NCBI GenBank assembly: GCA_019239425.1
Contig: JAFAZX010000097.1
Span: 36,200 to 100,199, forward strand
From: Acidobacteriota bacterium
GTDB lineage: Bacteria; Acidobacteriota; Blastocatellia; Pyrinomonadales; Pyrinomonadaceae
Reading direction: 5' to 3'
DNA: 64,000 nt
The notes under the pieces were generated by a model, which did no database searches, was not told the DNA's origin, and saw nothing but the letters and a program-made list of their open reading frames with translations. The position numbers were made by a program, and so were the translations under genes. Positions 8,733 through 17,094 of this stretch are shown one piece after another. Position 1 is the first letter of the stretch. Every line of letters starts with the position of its first letter.

Positions 8733-9797
8733 ATGGAGACCCTCTGGTTCATCCTCGTGGCCTTCATGCTGGTCGCCTACGCGGCGCTCGACGGGTTCGA
8801 CCTCGGCGTCGGGATCGTCCACCACTTCGTCGCGCGCGGCGAAGACGAGAGGCGTCTGACTTTGCGCGCCATCGGCCCCGTGTGGGACGGCAACGAGGTC
8901 TGGCTCATCGCCGCCGCGGGCGCGCTCTTCTTCGCCTTCCCGAAGTTATACGCGTCGAGCTTCAGCGGCTTCTACCTGCCGCTGATGATCGTGCTTTGGC
9001 TTCTGATGCTGCGCGGGATGGGCGTCGAGCTGCGCGGTCACGTGGACGACCCCCTGTGGCGCTCGTTCTTCGACTTCATCTTCTCGGCCGCGAGCCTGCT
9101 GCTCGCGGTCTTCTACGGCGCGGCCGTCGGCAACGTCGTCCGCGGCGTGCCGCTGAACGCCGAGGGCTATTTCTTCGAGGCGCTGTGGACGGACTTCCGC
9201 GTCGGCCCCGCGCCCGGCATCCTCGACTGGTACACGTCGCTCGTCGGCCTGCTGGCCTTCGCGACGCTCACCGTCCACGGCGCGAACTGGCTTCTGCTGA
9301 AGACCGAGGGCGAACTCCAGGAACGTGCGCGCCGCGTCGCGCAGAAGTGTTGGTGGGCGCTGGTCTCGATGACCGCGTCGAGTCTGGCCGCGACCGTTTA
9401 CGTGCGCCCGCAGGTGTTGGACAACTTCGGGCGACACGCGTGGGGCTGGGTTATCCCTCTCGCGGTGGCGGCCTCGCTCATCTTCATGCGCTACGCCCAC
9501 GCGAGGCGGAGGGACGCGGCCGCCTTCTTCTCGTCGGTCGTCTACATCGCGGGGATGCTTGGCGGCGCGGCCTTCGCCATGCACCCCCACCTTCTGCCGG
9601 CGACCACAGACCCTTCGTACGGCCTGACGATCTACAACTCGCGGACGGGGGCCTACTCCTTAAGCGTCGGGCTCGTGTGGTGGCTGTTGGGCGTGGCGCT
9701 GGCGATAGGATACTTCACCTTCCTCTACCGCTCGTTCCGCGGCAAGGTCAGACCCGAAGAGGGGGGCGGCGGGTACGAAGCACACGCCGGCGACTGA
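8733..9797 (+). CDS. cydB: Cytochrome bd ubiquinol oxidase subunit II
   Basis: Subunit II of the bd oxidase, 354 residues with 8-9 predicted TM helices. Family motifs are FMLVAYAALDGFDLGVG (about 10-26) and IGPVWDGNEVWLIAA (about 49-63), the latter typical of CydB. It forms an operon with cydA. No cydX-like small ORF or cydDC exporter genes are visible downstream. Start ATG 8733 is preceded by GAGGGGGAAG. The 133-base gap before the sigma gene shows no clear terminator. Confidence 0.96.
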   Translation: METLWFILVAFMLVAYAALDGFDLGVGIVHHFVARGEDERRLTLRAIGPVWDGNEVWLIAAAGALFFAFPKLYASSFSGFYLPLMIVLWLLMLRGMGVELRGHVDDPLWRSFFDFIFSAASLLLAVFYGAAVGNVVRGVPLNAEGYFFEALWTDFRVGPAPGILDWYTSLVGLLAFATLTVHGANWLLLKTEGELQERARRVAQKCWWALVSMTASSLAATVYVRPQVLDNFGRHAWGWVIPLAVAASLIFMRYAHARRRDAAAFFSSVVYIAGMLGGAAFAMHPHLLPATTDPSYGLTIYNSRTGAYSLSVGLVWWLLGVALAIGYFTFLYRSFRGKVRPEEGGGGYEAHAGD

Positions 9798-9930
9798 CGA
9801 GACTGATTCGGGGCGGGCGCGCTCCCAGGTCAAAACGCGTTGAGGGGCCGCCGGGTTATTCTTCCAGAAAAAGCTTGACTCGGCGGTGAGGAGGTGTAAG
9901 CTACAGCACCTCAAATTGGGAGGCAGGAAA

Positions 9931-10491
9931 TTGCCGCAACACCCTCACCCCACACCCGACTGGGGTACGCTCGAAATTGGCTACACCGACGAGTTCGGCC
10001 GTGTCGCGCCCGACGTCTACGAGTCCGCCGGCCGCGTCTGGAGGCGGGCGCGTGACTTCGCGCTGCGCGTGCTACAGGACGCCGACGACGCGCGCGCCCG
10101 CACGCTGCTGCTCAAGGCCGCCTCGCAGGTGACGAGGGCGCGCGACGAGAGGGGGCAACACGTCAACGAACTGGACGGGTATCTCCTTCAGACCTTCAGG
10201 CGCGTGGTGCTCGCCGAGTCGGAGAAGGAGGAGAACCGGCGACGCCTCGAGTCGGAGGCGGGCCTCAACACGGAGTGGCGCTCACAGGCGAGCAACGTCG
10301 AGCGCCGCATCCTGCTCGAGGAGATCGTCGGCATGATGGACGGGTGGACGCGCGCGGTCTTCGAGTGGCTGACGCTGGACTACAGCTTTGACGAGATCGC
10401 CCGCCACCTCGGCGTGAGCACGAAGGTGTTGCGCAACAAGTATAACCGTCACGTGAGCGCGCTCATCAAGCAGGTGGGCGGTCGGCGTTAG
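9931..10491 (+). CDS. ECF-like RNA polymerase sigma factor
   Basis: A predicted DNA-binding initiation factor of 186 residues. The C-terminal part carries a sigma region 4 helix-turn-helix (DYSFDEIARHLGVSTKVLRN). The middle (about 30-100) is a helical region-2-like segment with ELDGYLLQTFRRVVLAE, as in ECF factors, but it is divergent. TTG 9931 is chosen as start because GGGAGGC lies six bases upstream; the frame also allows GTG 9886, which adds an atypical basic leader. The next gene encodes a membrane zinc-finger protein of anti-sigma type. Together they would control the chaperone/CHAT/HerA block downstream. Divergence of region 2 leaves open a role as a sigma-like regulator rather than a true sigma factor. 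Confidence 0.72.
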   Translation: MPQHPHPTPDWGTLEIGYTDEFGRVAPDVYESAGRVWRRARDFALRVLQDADDARARTLLLKAASQVTRARDERGQHVNELDGYLLQTFRRVVLAESEKEENRRRLESEAGLNTEWRSQASNVERRILLEEIVGMMDGWTRAVFEWLTLDYSFDEIARHLGVSTKVLRNKYNRHVSALIKQVGGRR

Positions 10492-10695
10492 GAAGGTCAA
10501 AAAAAACTTTCCCGGTTGTGATGCCTTTTACCCCGCTCGGCCCCTCTACACATTGCAGGATGAAATAAGGCGGCACCGCCGCGGGGCGAGCCCGCCGCGC
10601 CACTCACATCCGATTGCGGCGGACGTCGGCGACCGGACTCCTGACTTTGACAACGGGCCACGCGAACCGGCCTCGTGCGCGAAGGGGGTGAGCAG

Positions 10696-11616
10696 GTGAA
10701 TCACGAAGACAAGAGCCGTGACGAGCTGTTTACCGACCCCGAAGAGGTCGTGACCTTCGCGCAGGCCTACTACGCGACCGAGTTCCCGAACGACGACCGG
10801 CTCGGCTGCCCGCCGGCCGGGGAACTGCGCAGGGCCGCGCACGCCGGCGTGCCGCCAGACGAGCGAATGCGCGCGCACCTGTTCGCCTGTTCCGATTGCT
10901 TCCGCTCGTACCGCAGCGCCCGCATGAGCCGTCGAGCGCCGGAGGCGCCCGCGGCGCGTTGGCGGGGTCGGCTGGGCGCGGGGCTCGCCGGCCTCAGGTC
11001 GCCCTGGGTGCCGGTAGCGGCCGGGGCCTTCGGCCTCGTCTTCCTGGGGTTGCTCACGGCGGCACTTCTCCGGTATCAGCGCACTGACTCGCCGGCCGTC
11101 GCGGTGAACTACTCGCCGCAGGGAAGCCCGCCCGCGACGCCCGCGGTGGCGCCCGACGCCGGTGCGGCGTCAGGGGTTCCCGAGGCGGTTCCGGCGCGCG
11201 CACGCCCCGACCGCCCGGCGACGGGTTCGACGCGAAAGGCCGGGGCCGTCGAGGCGCGAACTCGCCGCCGGCCCTCGCTGCGGGTCGTCTACATAGACCT
11301 GATAGCGGATGACCTTTCGCGCGGCGACGATCAGAGCACGGCGGGGCGGCGCGTCATCACCCTTACGCCCGAGCGGCAACGCCTCCGCCTGCGCATGCCC
11401 CGCGGCAGCGCCGCCGGCCGCTACACCGTCAAGGTGGTGGACGCTTTCGGCAAGCCGCTCCTGACCACCGCGGCGAAATCCGGCGGGAGGACGCTCACGG
11501 TGGAGCTTGACCTGAGCGGCCTGACCGCGAAGTCATATCGATTGTGCCTCTCGCGGGACGGCGAGGCCCCGGATTGTTACTTGCTGTCGATCCTCGACAA
11601 GCCGCCCGCGCAGTGA
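10696..11616 (+). CDS. Membrane anti-sigma-like zinc-finger protein
   Basis: 306 residues, not assigned to a named protein. An HxxxCxxC motif (H61, C65, C68 in HLFACSDC), with C38 upstream, matches the anti-sigma zinc finger pattern. A single TM helix follows at about residues 105-127 (WVPVAAGAFGLVFLGLLTAALL), then a Pro/Ala-rich linker and an outer beta-rich domain (about 200-306; RLRMPRGSAAGRYTVKVVD). This is the layout of a transmembrane anti-sigma factor with a sensor outside the membrane. Start GTG 10696 follows GGGGGTGAG. The 204-base gap from the sigma gene contains an A-tract (10500-10507) and no terminator, and may hold a promoter. Confidence 0.7.
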   Translation: MNHEDKSRDELFTDPEEVVTFAQAYYATEFPNDDRLGCPPAGELRRAAHAGVPPDERMRAHLFACSDCFRSYRSARMSRRAPEAPAARWRGRLGAGLAGLRSPWVPVAAGAFGLVFLGLLTAALLRYQRTDSPAVAVNYSPQGSPPATPAVAPDAGAASGVPEAVPARARPDRPATGSTRKAGAVEARTRRRPSLRVVYIDLIADDLSRGDDQSTAGRRVITLTPERQRLRLRMPRGSAAGRYTVKVVDAFGKPLLTTAAKSGGRTLTVELDLSGLTAKSYRLCLSRDGEAPDCYLLSILDKPPAQ

Positions 11617-11769
11617 AGTAAGTCATCACCTGTTACCCGACGGCAGTACCCACGTCGGCCTTAGCCATCTCGCCAACTCACGCGCCCGTGGTCGAAACCC
11701 GCGGGGTTAAAGGAGCGGCCTGTCGTCCGCTTCTCCGGTGACTTCATTCGCAGGCCAAGACAAGCCAAG

Positions 11770-14766
11770 ATGTCTCTCTTCCCCAAACGTCTTGTCACCT
11801 GTTGCGAGGGCCTCCTCATCGCCCTCCTCCTCCTCACCTCGCCGCACGCGGCCGCCTCCCCACGCACCCCGCCCGCGCCCTCACAAGCGGTTGAGCCGGA
11901 AAAACTGATCGCCAGGCAGGTGCACAGGCGCGAGATAGGCGGCCGCGACGCGCACGCCTACACCTTCGAGCTCGGCGAGCGCCAGTTCGCGAGCTTCTCC
12001 GTCAGCCAGCAGGGGAGCGACGTGGTCGTCACGGTCATCGACGCCGAGGGCGGGCGCACGAGGGTCGACCGCCCCAACGGCTCGCGCGGCCGCGAGGCGA
12101 TCTCATACATCGCGGCGCGGGGCGGGACTTACAGGCTGGAGGTGCGGACGCTGGAGACGGCGGCGCCGCGCGGCTACTACGAGATCACCATGCAGGAGCC
12201 GCGGCCGGCGACGGCCCGCGACGAAAGCCGCCTCGCCGCCGAGCAGGCCGTCAGCGAGGGCGAGATTTTGCGGGCGCGCAAAACGGCGACGTCGCTGCCG
12301 CAGGCCCTCGAAAAGTTCGGACAGGCCATCGCCCTCTGGCAGGCGCTCGACGACGCCTACGAGACGGCCGTCGCGCTGTACGGAAGGTGCCTCACGCACC
12401 GGATGCTCGGGGAGAGTCCCGACGCGGTGACGGACTGCGGCGAGTCCGCCGAGACGATGAGCAGGCTCGGCGACAACTACGGCGAAGCGGTCGCGCGCAC
12501 GGGGAGGGGTTGGGCTTACATATACCTGAACGACGTGGGCAAGGCGCTGGCAGACTTCAACGCCTCGCTGACGATCCGGAGGCGCATCGGCGACAGGCAG
12601 GGCGAGAGCCTCGACCTGCTCGGGGTGGGCTGGGCCTATGTGCTCCGCGACGAGAACGACGAGGCGCTCGGCTACTTCCGGCAGTCGCTTCAGTCCCTCG
12701 ACGACGTCGGAGACCCGCGCGGCCGCAACGTCCGCCTCGGCGCCATCGGCGAAGTCTACCGGCGTACGAACCGCCCGGAACAGGCCATCGAATTCCTGAC
12801 CCAGGCCCTGCGGCTCGCGCGCGCCGCGGGCAACGACCGGGGCGCGGAGGCCGAGGCGCTGACGGGCGTCGGCTGGTGCCGCTACAAGCTCGGCCGGCTG
12901 AGCGAGGCTCACGACTCTTTCGCCGAGGCCCTCCCCATACGGCGGGAGGTCGGCGACCGCACCGGCGAGGCGGCGACGATGCTCGGCCTCGCCCACGTGG
13001 AGCGCGCGCAGGGGAACCTGTATAACGCGCGCCTGGACGTCGAGTCTTCGCTCGCCATCATCGAGTCGATGCGCGCCCACGTCGGGAACCAGCCGCTGCG
13101 CCTCTCCTTCTTCGCGATGGCGCAGGACTACTACGAGTTCTACGTCGACCTGTTGATGCAGATGCACCGGTCGAGCCCCGACCAGGGGTTCGCCGTGGCC
13201 GCCCTCGAAGCCAGCGAGAGGGCGCGCGCCCGCAACCTGCTCGACCTTCTGAACGAGGCGGGCGTCGACGTGCGGCAGGGAGTCCCGGCCGAACTCATCG
13301 AGCGCGAACGAGTCCTGCGCCTCCGCCTGAACTCCGCCGCGAGTTACCAGCGGCAACTCCTGAGCGAGACCTTCACGGCCGCACAGGCGACCGCCGCGGC
13401 CAAAGATGTCGAGGAGTTGACCGAGTCGCTCGGCGAGGCCGAGGTGCGCATAAGGCAGGCGAGTCCGCGCTACGCGGAGCTGACGCAGCCGCAGCCGCTC
13501 ACGGCCGCACAGATCCAGCGGGAACTGGCGGGCGACGACACCCTGCTGCTCGAATACGCCCTCGGCCCGGAGCGCAGCTTCCTGTGGGCCGTCTCGTCTT
13601 CAACCGTCAATACGTACGAGCTGCCCGCACGCCGGGAGGTCGAACAGGCGGCCGAGTCTGTCCGCGAACTGCTGACCGCGCGCAACCGCGCGGTCGTCGG
13701 GGAGACCCCCGAACAACGTCGCGTCCGCGTCGAGGCGGCCGACGCCAGGTTCGGAGAGGCGGCGGCGCGTCTCAGTCAGATGCTGCTGGCCCCGGCGGCC
13801 GCGCAGCTCAAGGCCAAACGACTAATCGTCGTGGCCCCGGGCGTGCTGCAATTTACACCCTTCGGTGCCCTGCCGCCCCCGGCGGCGGCGGCAGGGGGAG
13901 GCTACCAGCCCCTCATCCTTAGCCACGAGCTGGTCACCCTTCCCTCGGCCTCGACGATGGCGGTGCTGCGGCGCGAGTCGCCGCGCCGGGAGGCCCCTAA
14001 GAAACTTCTCGCAATCCTGGCAGACCCCGTCTTCTCGCAGGCGGACGAGCGGCTCGCGGAGACGGTCTCGCGCGATTCGCTCGCGTCCGCCGCCGCGCGT
14101 CTGCCGTCACAAGCGGCGGCCGGCGGCCGGGCCGGCCTCGTCAGCTACGCATCCGCCCCGGGCTACGGCGGGCACGCTTATGCAGACCTGCCGCGGCTGT
14201 TCCGGACGCGTTGGGAGGCCGAGCAGATCGCGGCGCTGGCCCCGCCGGGCGAGGTCGTGCAGTCGCTCGACTTCGACGCGAGCCGCGAGACGGCGATGAG
14301 CCCCTCGGTCGGGAGCAGCCGCATCATCCACTTCGCCACACACGCCATCCTCGACGACGAACACCCGGAGTTGTCGGGGATCGTGCTCTCCATGTTCGGG
14401 CCGGACGGACGCCCGCGCGACGGGTTCCTTCGCGCCCACGACATTTTCAACCTGAAGCTCTCGGCGGACTTGGTAGTGCTGAGCGCCTGCCGCACCGCGC
14501 TCGGGCGGGACTTCAGGGGCGAAGGGTTCGTCGGCCTCACGCGGGCGTTCATGTACGCGGGCGCCCCCCGGATCGTCGGCAGCCTGTGGTCGACCGACGA
14601 CAAGGCCACCGCCGAACTGATGCTGCGATTCCACCGCAGAATGCTGAAAGGGGGGCTGACCCCGGCGGCGGCGCTGCGGGCGGCCCAGATCGAGCTGTCG
14701 CGTGACGCCCGCTGGCGGCCGCCGTACTTCTGGGCCGGGTTTGTCCTGCAGGGTGAGTGGAGGTAA
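11770..14766 (+). CDS. Exported TPR-CHAT domain protein (caspase-like peptidase)
   Basis: 998 residues. An N-terminal signal-like segment (LLIALLLLTSPHAAA, about 15-29) is followed by a beta-sandwich-like domain (about 45-145) and TPR repeats (about 170-450; repeated GEA/GESLDLLGVGWAY units). The C-terminal CHAT domain (about 620-998) belongs to the separase/caspase clan. The catalytic pair is intact: H858 in HFATHA and C907 in LSACRTALG, followed by GAPRIVGSLWSTDD. In other systems TPR-CHAT proteins are proteases switched on by a partner that engages the TPRs. Here it follows the sigma/anti-sigma pair and precedes a complete Hsp70 set. A weakly cleaved signal would leave it anchored to the membrane instead. 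Confidence 0.9.
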   Translation: MSLFPKRLVTCCEGLLIALLLLTSPHAAASPRTPPAPSQAVEPEKLIARQVHRREIGGRDAHAYTFELGERQFASFSVSQQGSDVVVTVIDAEGGRTRVDRPNGSRGREAISYIAARGGTYRLEVRTLETAAPRGYYEITMQEPRPATARDESRLAAEQAVSEGEILRARKTATSLPQALEKFGQAIALWQALDDAYETAVALYGRCLTHRMLGESPDAVTDCGESAETMSRLGDNYGEAVARTGRGWAYIYLNDVGKALADFNASLTIRRRIGDRQGESLDLLGVGWAYVLRDENDEALGYFRQSLQSLDDVGDPRGRNVRLGAIGEVYRRTNRPEQAIEFLTQALRLARAAGNDRGAEAEALTGVGWCRYKLGRLSEAHDSFAEALPIRREVGDRTGEAATMLGLAHVERAQGNLYNARLDVESSLAIIESMRAHVGNQPLRLSFFAMAQDYYEFYVDLLMQMHRSSPDQGFAVAALEASERARARNLLDLLNEAGVDVRQGVPAELIERERVLRLRLNSAASYQRQLLSETFTAAQATAAAKDVEELTESLGEAEVRIRQASPRYAELTQPQPLTAAQIQRELAGDDTLLLEYALGPERSFLWAVSSSTVNTYELPARREVEQAAESVRELLTARNRAVVGETPEQRRVRVEAADARFGEAAARLSQMLLAPAAAQLKAKRLIVVAPGVLQFTPFGALPPPAAAAGGGYQPLILSHELVTLPSASTMAVLRRESPRREAPKKLLAILADPVFSQADERLAETVSRDSLASAAARLPSQAAAGGRAGLVSYASAPGYGGHAYADLPRLFRTRWEAEQIAALAPPGEVVQSLDFDASRETAMSPSVGSSRIIHFATHAILDDEHPELSGIVLSMFGPDGRPRDGFLRAHDIFNLKLSADLVVLSACRTALGRDFRGEGFVGLTRAFMYAGAPRIVGSLWSTDDKATAELMLRFHRRMLKGGLTPAAALRAAQIELSRDARWRPPYFWAGFVLQGEWR

Positions 14767-14828
14767 GGAACGGTCGTGGCCGGCGGCGCGCCGGCATCTG
14801 GTCGGAAGACGATTGAGGAGGCATTCGC

Positions 14829-15461
14829 GTGAGCCGAGAGCAGGAGTTGAGCGCAGGCCGGGAAGTGTTTGACGAGGGGTTGGAGGGCGACGGCGGCGCC
14901 GCCGTAGACGATGCGGCCGGCCAGGCTTCGCCGCCCGCCGGAGCCGCGGATGCCCCTCCGGAACCGGGCGCGCAGCTGCTGGCGACGCTGACGGAGATGT
15001 CCGCGGAACTCTCCGTCCTCAACTCCACCATCGAAGGCCGGCTCCGCTACGACAAGGCGAAGGAGGAGGCGTTCGAGCGGCTCTACGCCGAGCTGGACGA
15101 GATGAAACGTAACAGCGCCTTCGAACAGGCGCGGCCCCTCTACACCGATCTGATTCTGCTCTTCGACAGGATCGAAGGCGCGCGCCAGGAATTGGCCCGC
15201 GACGGTTCGGAGGCGCCGGCCGTCCTGCCGCTGCTCGAGACCCTCAGCGAGGAGCTGCTCGAAGTGCTGGCGCGCAGGGAGGTGGAGGTGCTGCGGACGT
15301 CCGCCGAGTTCGACCCGAGCTTGCAGCGCGCCGTCGGCACACAGCCCGCGCCGGACGAGGCCGGCAACAACGGCGTCGCCCGCGTCCTCAGGCGCGGCTT
15401 CCGGTACAGAGACCGCATCCTCCGGCCCGAGGAGGTCATCGTGATGAAGTATGCGGGGTGA
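14829..15461 (+). CDS. GrpE-like nucleotide exchange factor
   Basis: 210 residues, near normal GrpE length. An acidic/Ala-rich N-terminus (1-45) leads to a long helical segment (about 50-125) and a C-terminal beta domain with FDPSLQRAVGTQ, GVARVLRRGFRYRDRILRP and EEVIVMKYAG, which match the GrpE C-terminal wing. It would release ADP from the Hsp70 encoded immediately downstream. Start GTG 14829 follows GAGGAGG. The gene is part of the unidirectional block rather than a standard hrcA-grpE-dnaK-dnaJ cluster, so it is probably a dedicated copy. Housekeeping grpE is expected elsewhere in the genome (inference). Confidence 0.85.
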   Translation: MSREQELSAGREVFDEGLEGDGGAAVDDAAGQASPPAGAADAPPEPGAQLLATLTEMSAELSVLNSTIEGRLRYDKAKEEAFERLYAELDEMKRNSAFEQARPLYTDLILLFDRIEGARQELARDGSEAPAVLPLLETLSEELLEVLARREVEVLRTSAEFDPSLQRAVGTQPAPDEAGNNGVARVLRRGFRYRDRILRPEEVIVMKYAG

Positions 15462-15505
15462 CGTGCCCCGGCCCCGTTCCGCCGGATGACTGGAGAGCAA
15501 ACGAC

Positions 15506-17050
15506 ATGAGTGAAGAGGTGATAGTGGGCATCGACCTGGGGACGACCTTCTCCGCGATTGCCTACGTCAACGAGCACGGCCGCCCCGAAGTGATACCGAA
15601 CCGCGAGGGCGAGCGCACGACGCCCTCCGTCATCTTCTTCGAGGAGGGCGGGAACCCCATCGTCGGGGCCGAGGCCCGCAACCAGGCCATCGTGGAACCA
15701 CGCCGCACCGTCCGGTTCGTCAAGCGGGAGATGGGGAACCCTTCCTACCGCGTGAACGTCGACGGCAAGGACTACTTCCCCGAAGACCTCTCGGCGATGA
15801 TTCTGAAGAAGCTGAAGAACGACGCCGAAGCCTTCCTCGGCAAGGAGGTGAGCAAGGCCGTCATCTCCGTGCCGGCCTACTTCAAGGACGCCCAGCGGGA
15901 GGCGACCCGGCAGGCGGGGAGCATCGCGGGCCTCGACGTCATCCGGATCGTGAACGAGCCGACGGCCGCCGCGCTGGCCTACGGCTTCGACAAGGTGGAG
16001 GGGAACCAGACCATCCTCGTCTACGACTTCGGGGGCGGCACCTTCGACGTCACCGTCATGCGCGTCCAGGGCAAGGAGTTCACCATCCTCGCCACCGACG
16101 GCGACGCGATGCTCGGGGGCAAGGACATCGACGCCCTCCTCGTCGAGCACTTCGCGGAGGAGTTCCAGCGCGAACACGGGATCGACCTCCGCCTCGACCC
16201 CCACACCCACCAGGACCTGTGGGACAAGGCCGAGATCGCCAAGAAGAACCTGTCGTTCAGGTCGCCGCTCATGGAGGCCCTCTCGTCCGGCGCGAAGGCC
16301 CTGCGCATAGACCTCGACCGGGAGCAGCTGGAGGAGATGATCGCCGACCTCATCAGCCAGACGGAAGAGTGCATGAACCGCGTCGTCGAGGCGGCCGGCG
16401 TCGGCTGGGCGGAGATCGACACCGTGCTCCTCGCGGGGGGCTCGAGCCGCATCCCGGCCGTCAAGGAGATGATCAGGCGGGTGACGGGTAAGGACGCGGC
16501 GCGCGACATGAACCCCGACGAGTGCGTGGCGCTCGGCGCCGCCATCCAGGCCGTGGTCACGACCGTCGAGACGGAGGGCGCCGGCTCGGCCCCGCCGCTC
16601 GAAGGCGGGGCCGACATCGTCGTGCAGGACGTGGCCTCGCACAGCCTCGGCGTGAAGGCGCTCTCGAGCGACCGCAGCAAATACGTCAACAGCATCATCA
16701 TCCCGCGCTTCACGCCGATCCCGTGCGAGCGGACGCGCACGTACGCCACCGGCGAGGACAACCAGAGTCGGGTCGAGATCGAGATACTGCAGGGGGAGGA
16801 CGAGGACGCGAGGTCTCCCGACGTCCACCTCATCGGGAAGGCGGGGCTGCGGAACCTGCCGCCGCACAAGGCGGGCGACCTCGCCATCGAGGTCACGCTG
16901 CGCTACACCGCCGACGGCGTGATCGAGGTCGTGGCTAAAGAACTCGGCAGCGGCCAGACGGCGCGCGAGGTGGTCATGCAGAAGGCCGGCGCCCTCTCGC
17001 CCGACATCCTCCGCGAGAAGCAGGAGCTGTTGGCGCACACGGATTTCTAA
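15506..17050 (+). CDS. Short Hsp70-family chaperone 1 (lid-less)
   Basis: 514 residues, compared with 600-640 for DnaK. The actin-like ATPase domain is intact: phosphate loop 1 GIDLGTTFSAIAYVN, the EPTAAALAYGF motif, DFGGGTFDVTV and LLAGGSSRIPAV. The interdomain linker is atypical, DIVVQDVASHSLG, with Ser-His where DnaK has Pro-Leu. A beta substrate-binding domain follows to about 495, and the protein ends without the alpha-helical lid. ATG 15506 is preferred over upstream GTG/ATG choices because GGAGAG precedes it and DnaK homology starts directly. It would cycle with the GrpE upstream and with the J-like proteins downstream. Lack of a lid implies weak or different client trapping. Confidence 0.92.
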   Translation: MSEEVIVGIDLGTTFSAIAYVNEHGRPEVIPNREGERTTPSVIFFEEGGNPIVGAEARNQAIVEPRRTVRFVKREMGNPSYRVNVDGKDYFPEDLSAMILKKLKNDAEAFLGKEVSKAVISVPAYFKDAQREATRQAGSIAGLDVIRIVNEPTAAALAYGFDKVEGNQTILVYDFGGGTFDVTVMRVQGKEFTILATDGDAMLGGKDIDALLVEHFAEEFQREHGIDLRLDPHTHQDLWDKAEIAKKNLSFRSPLMEALSSGAKALRIDLDREQLEEMIADLISQTEECMNRVVEAAGVGWAEIDTVLLAGGSSRIPAVKEMIRRVTGKDAARDMNPDECVALGAAIQAVVTTVETEGAGSAPPLEGGADIVVQDVASHSLGVKALSSDRSKYVNSIIIPRFTPIPCERTRTYATGEDNQSRVEIEILQGEDEDARSPDVHLIGKAGLRNLPPHKAGDLAIEVTLRYTADGVIEVVAKELGSGQTAREVVMQKAGALSPDILREKQELLAHTDF

Positions 17051-17094
17051 GGCCCGGCGCCCGCCGCGGCGGGGCCGGTGAGGAGCGAACGCAA

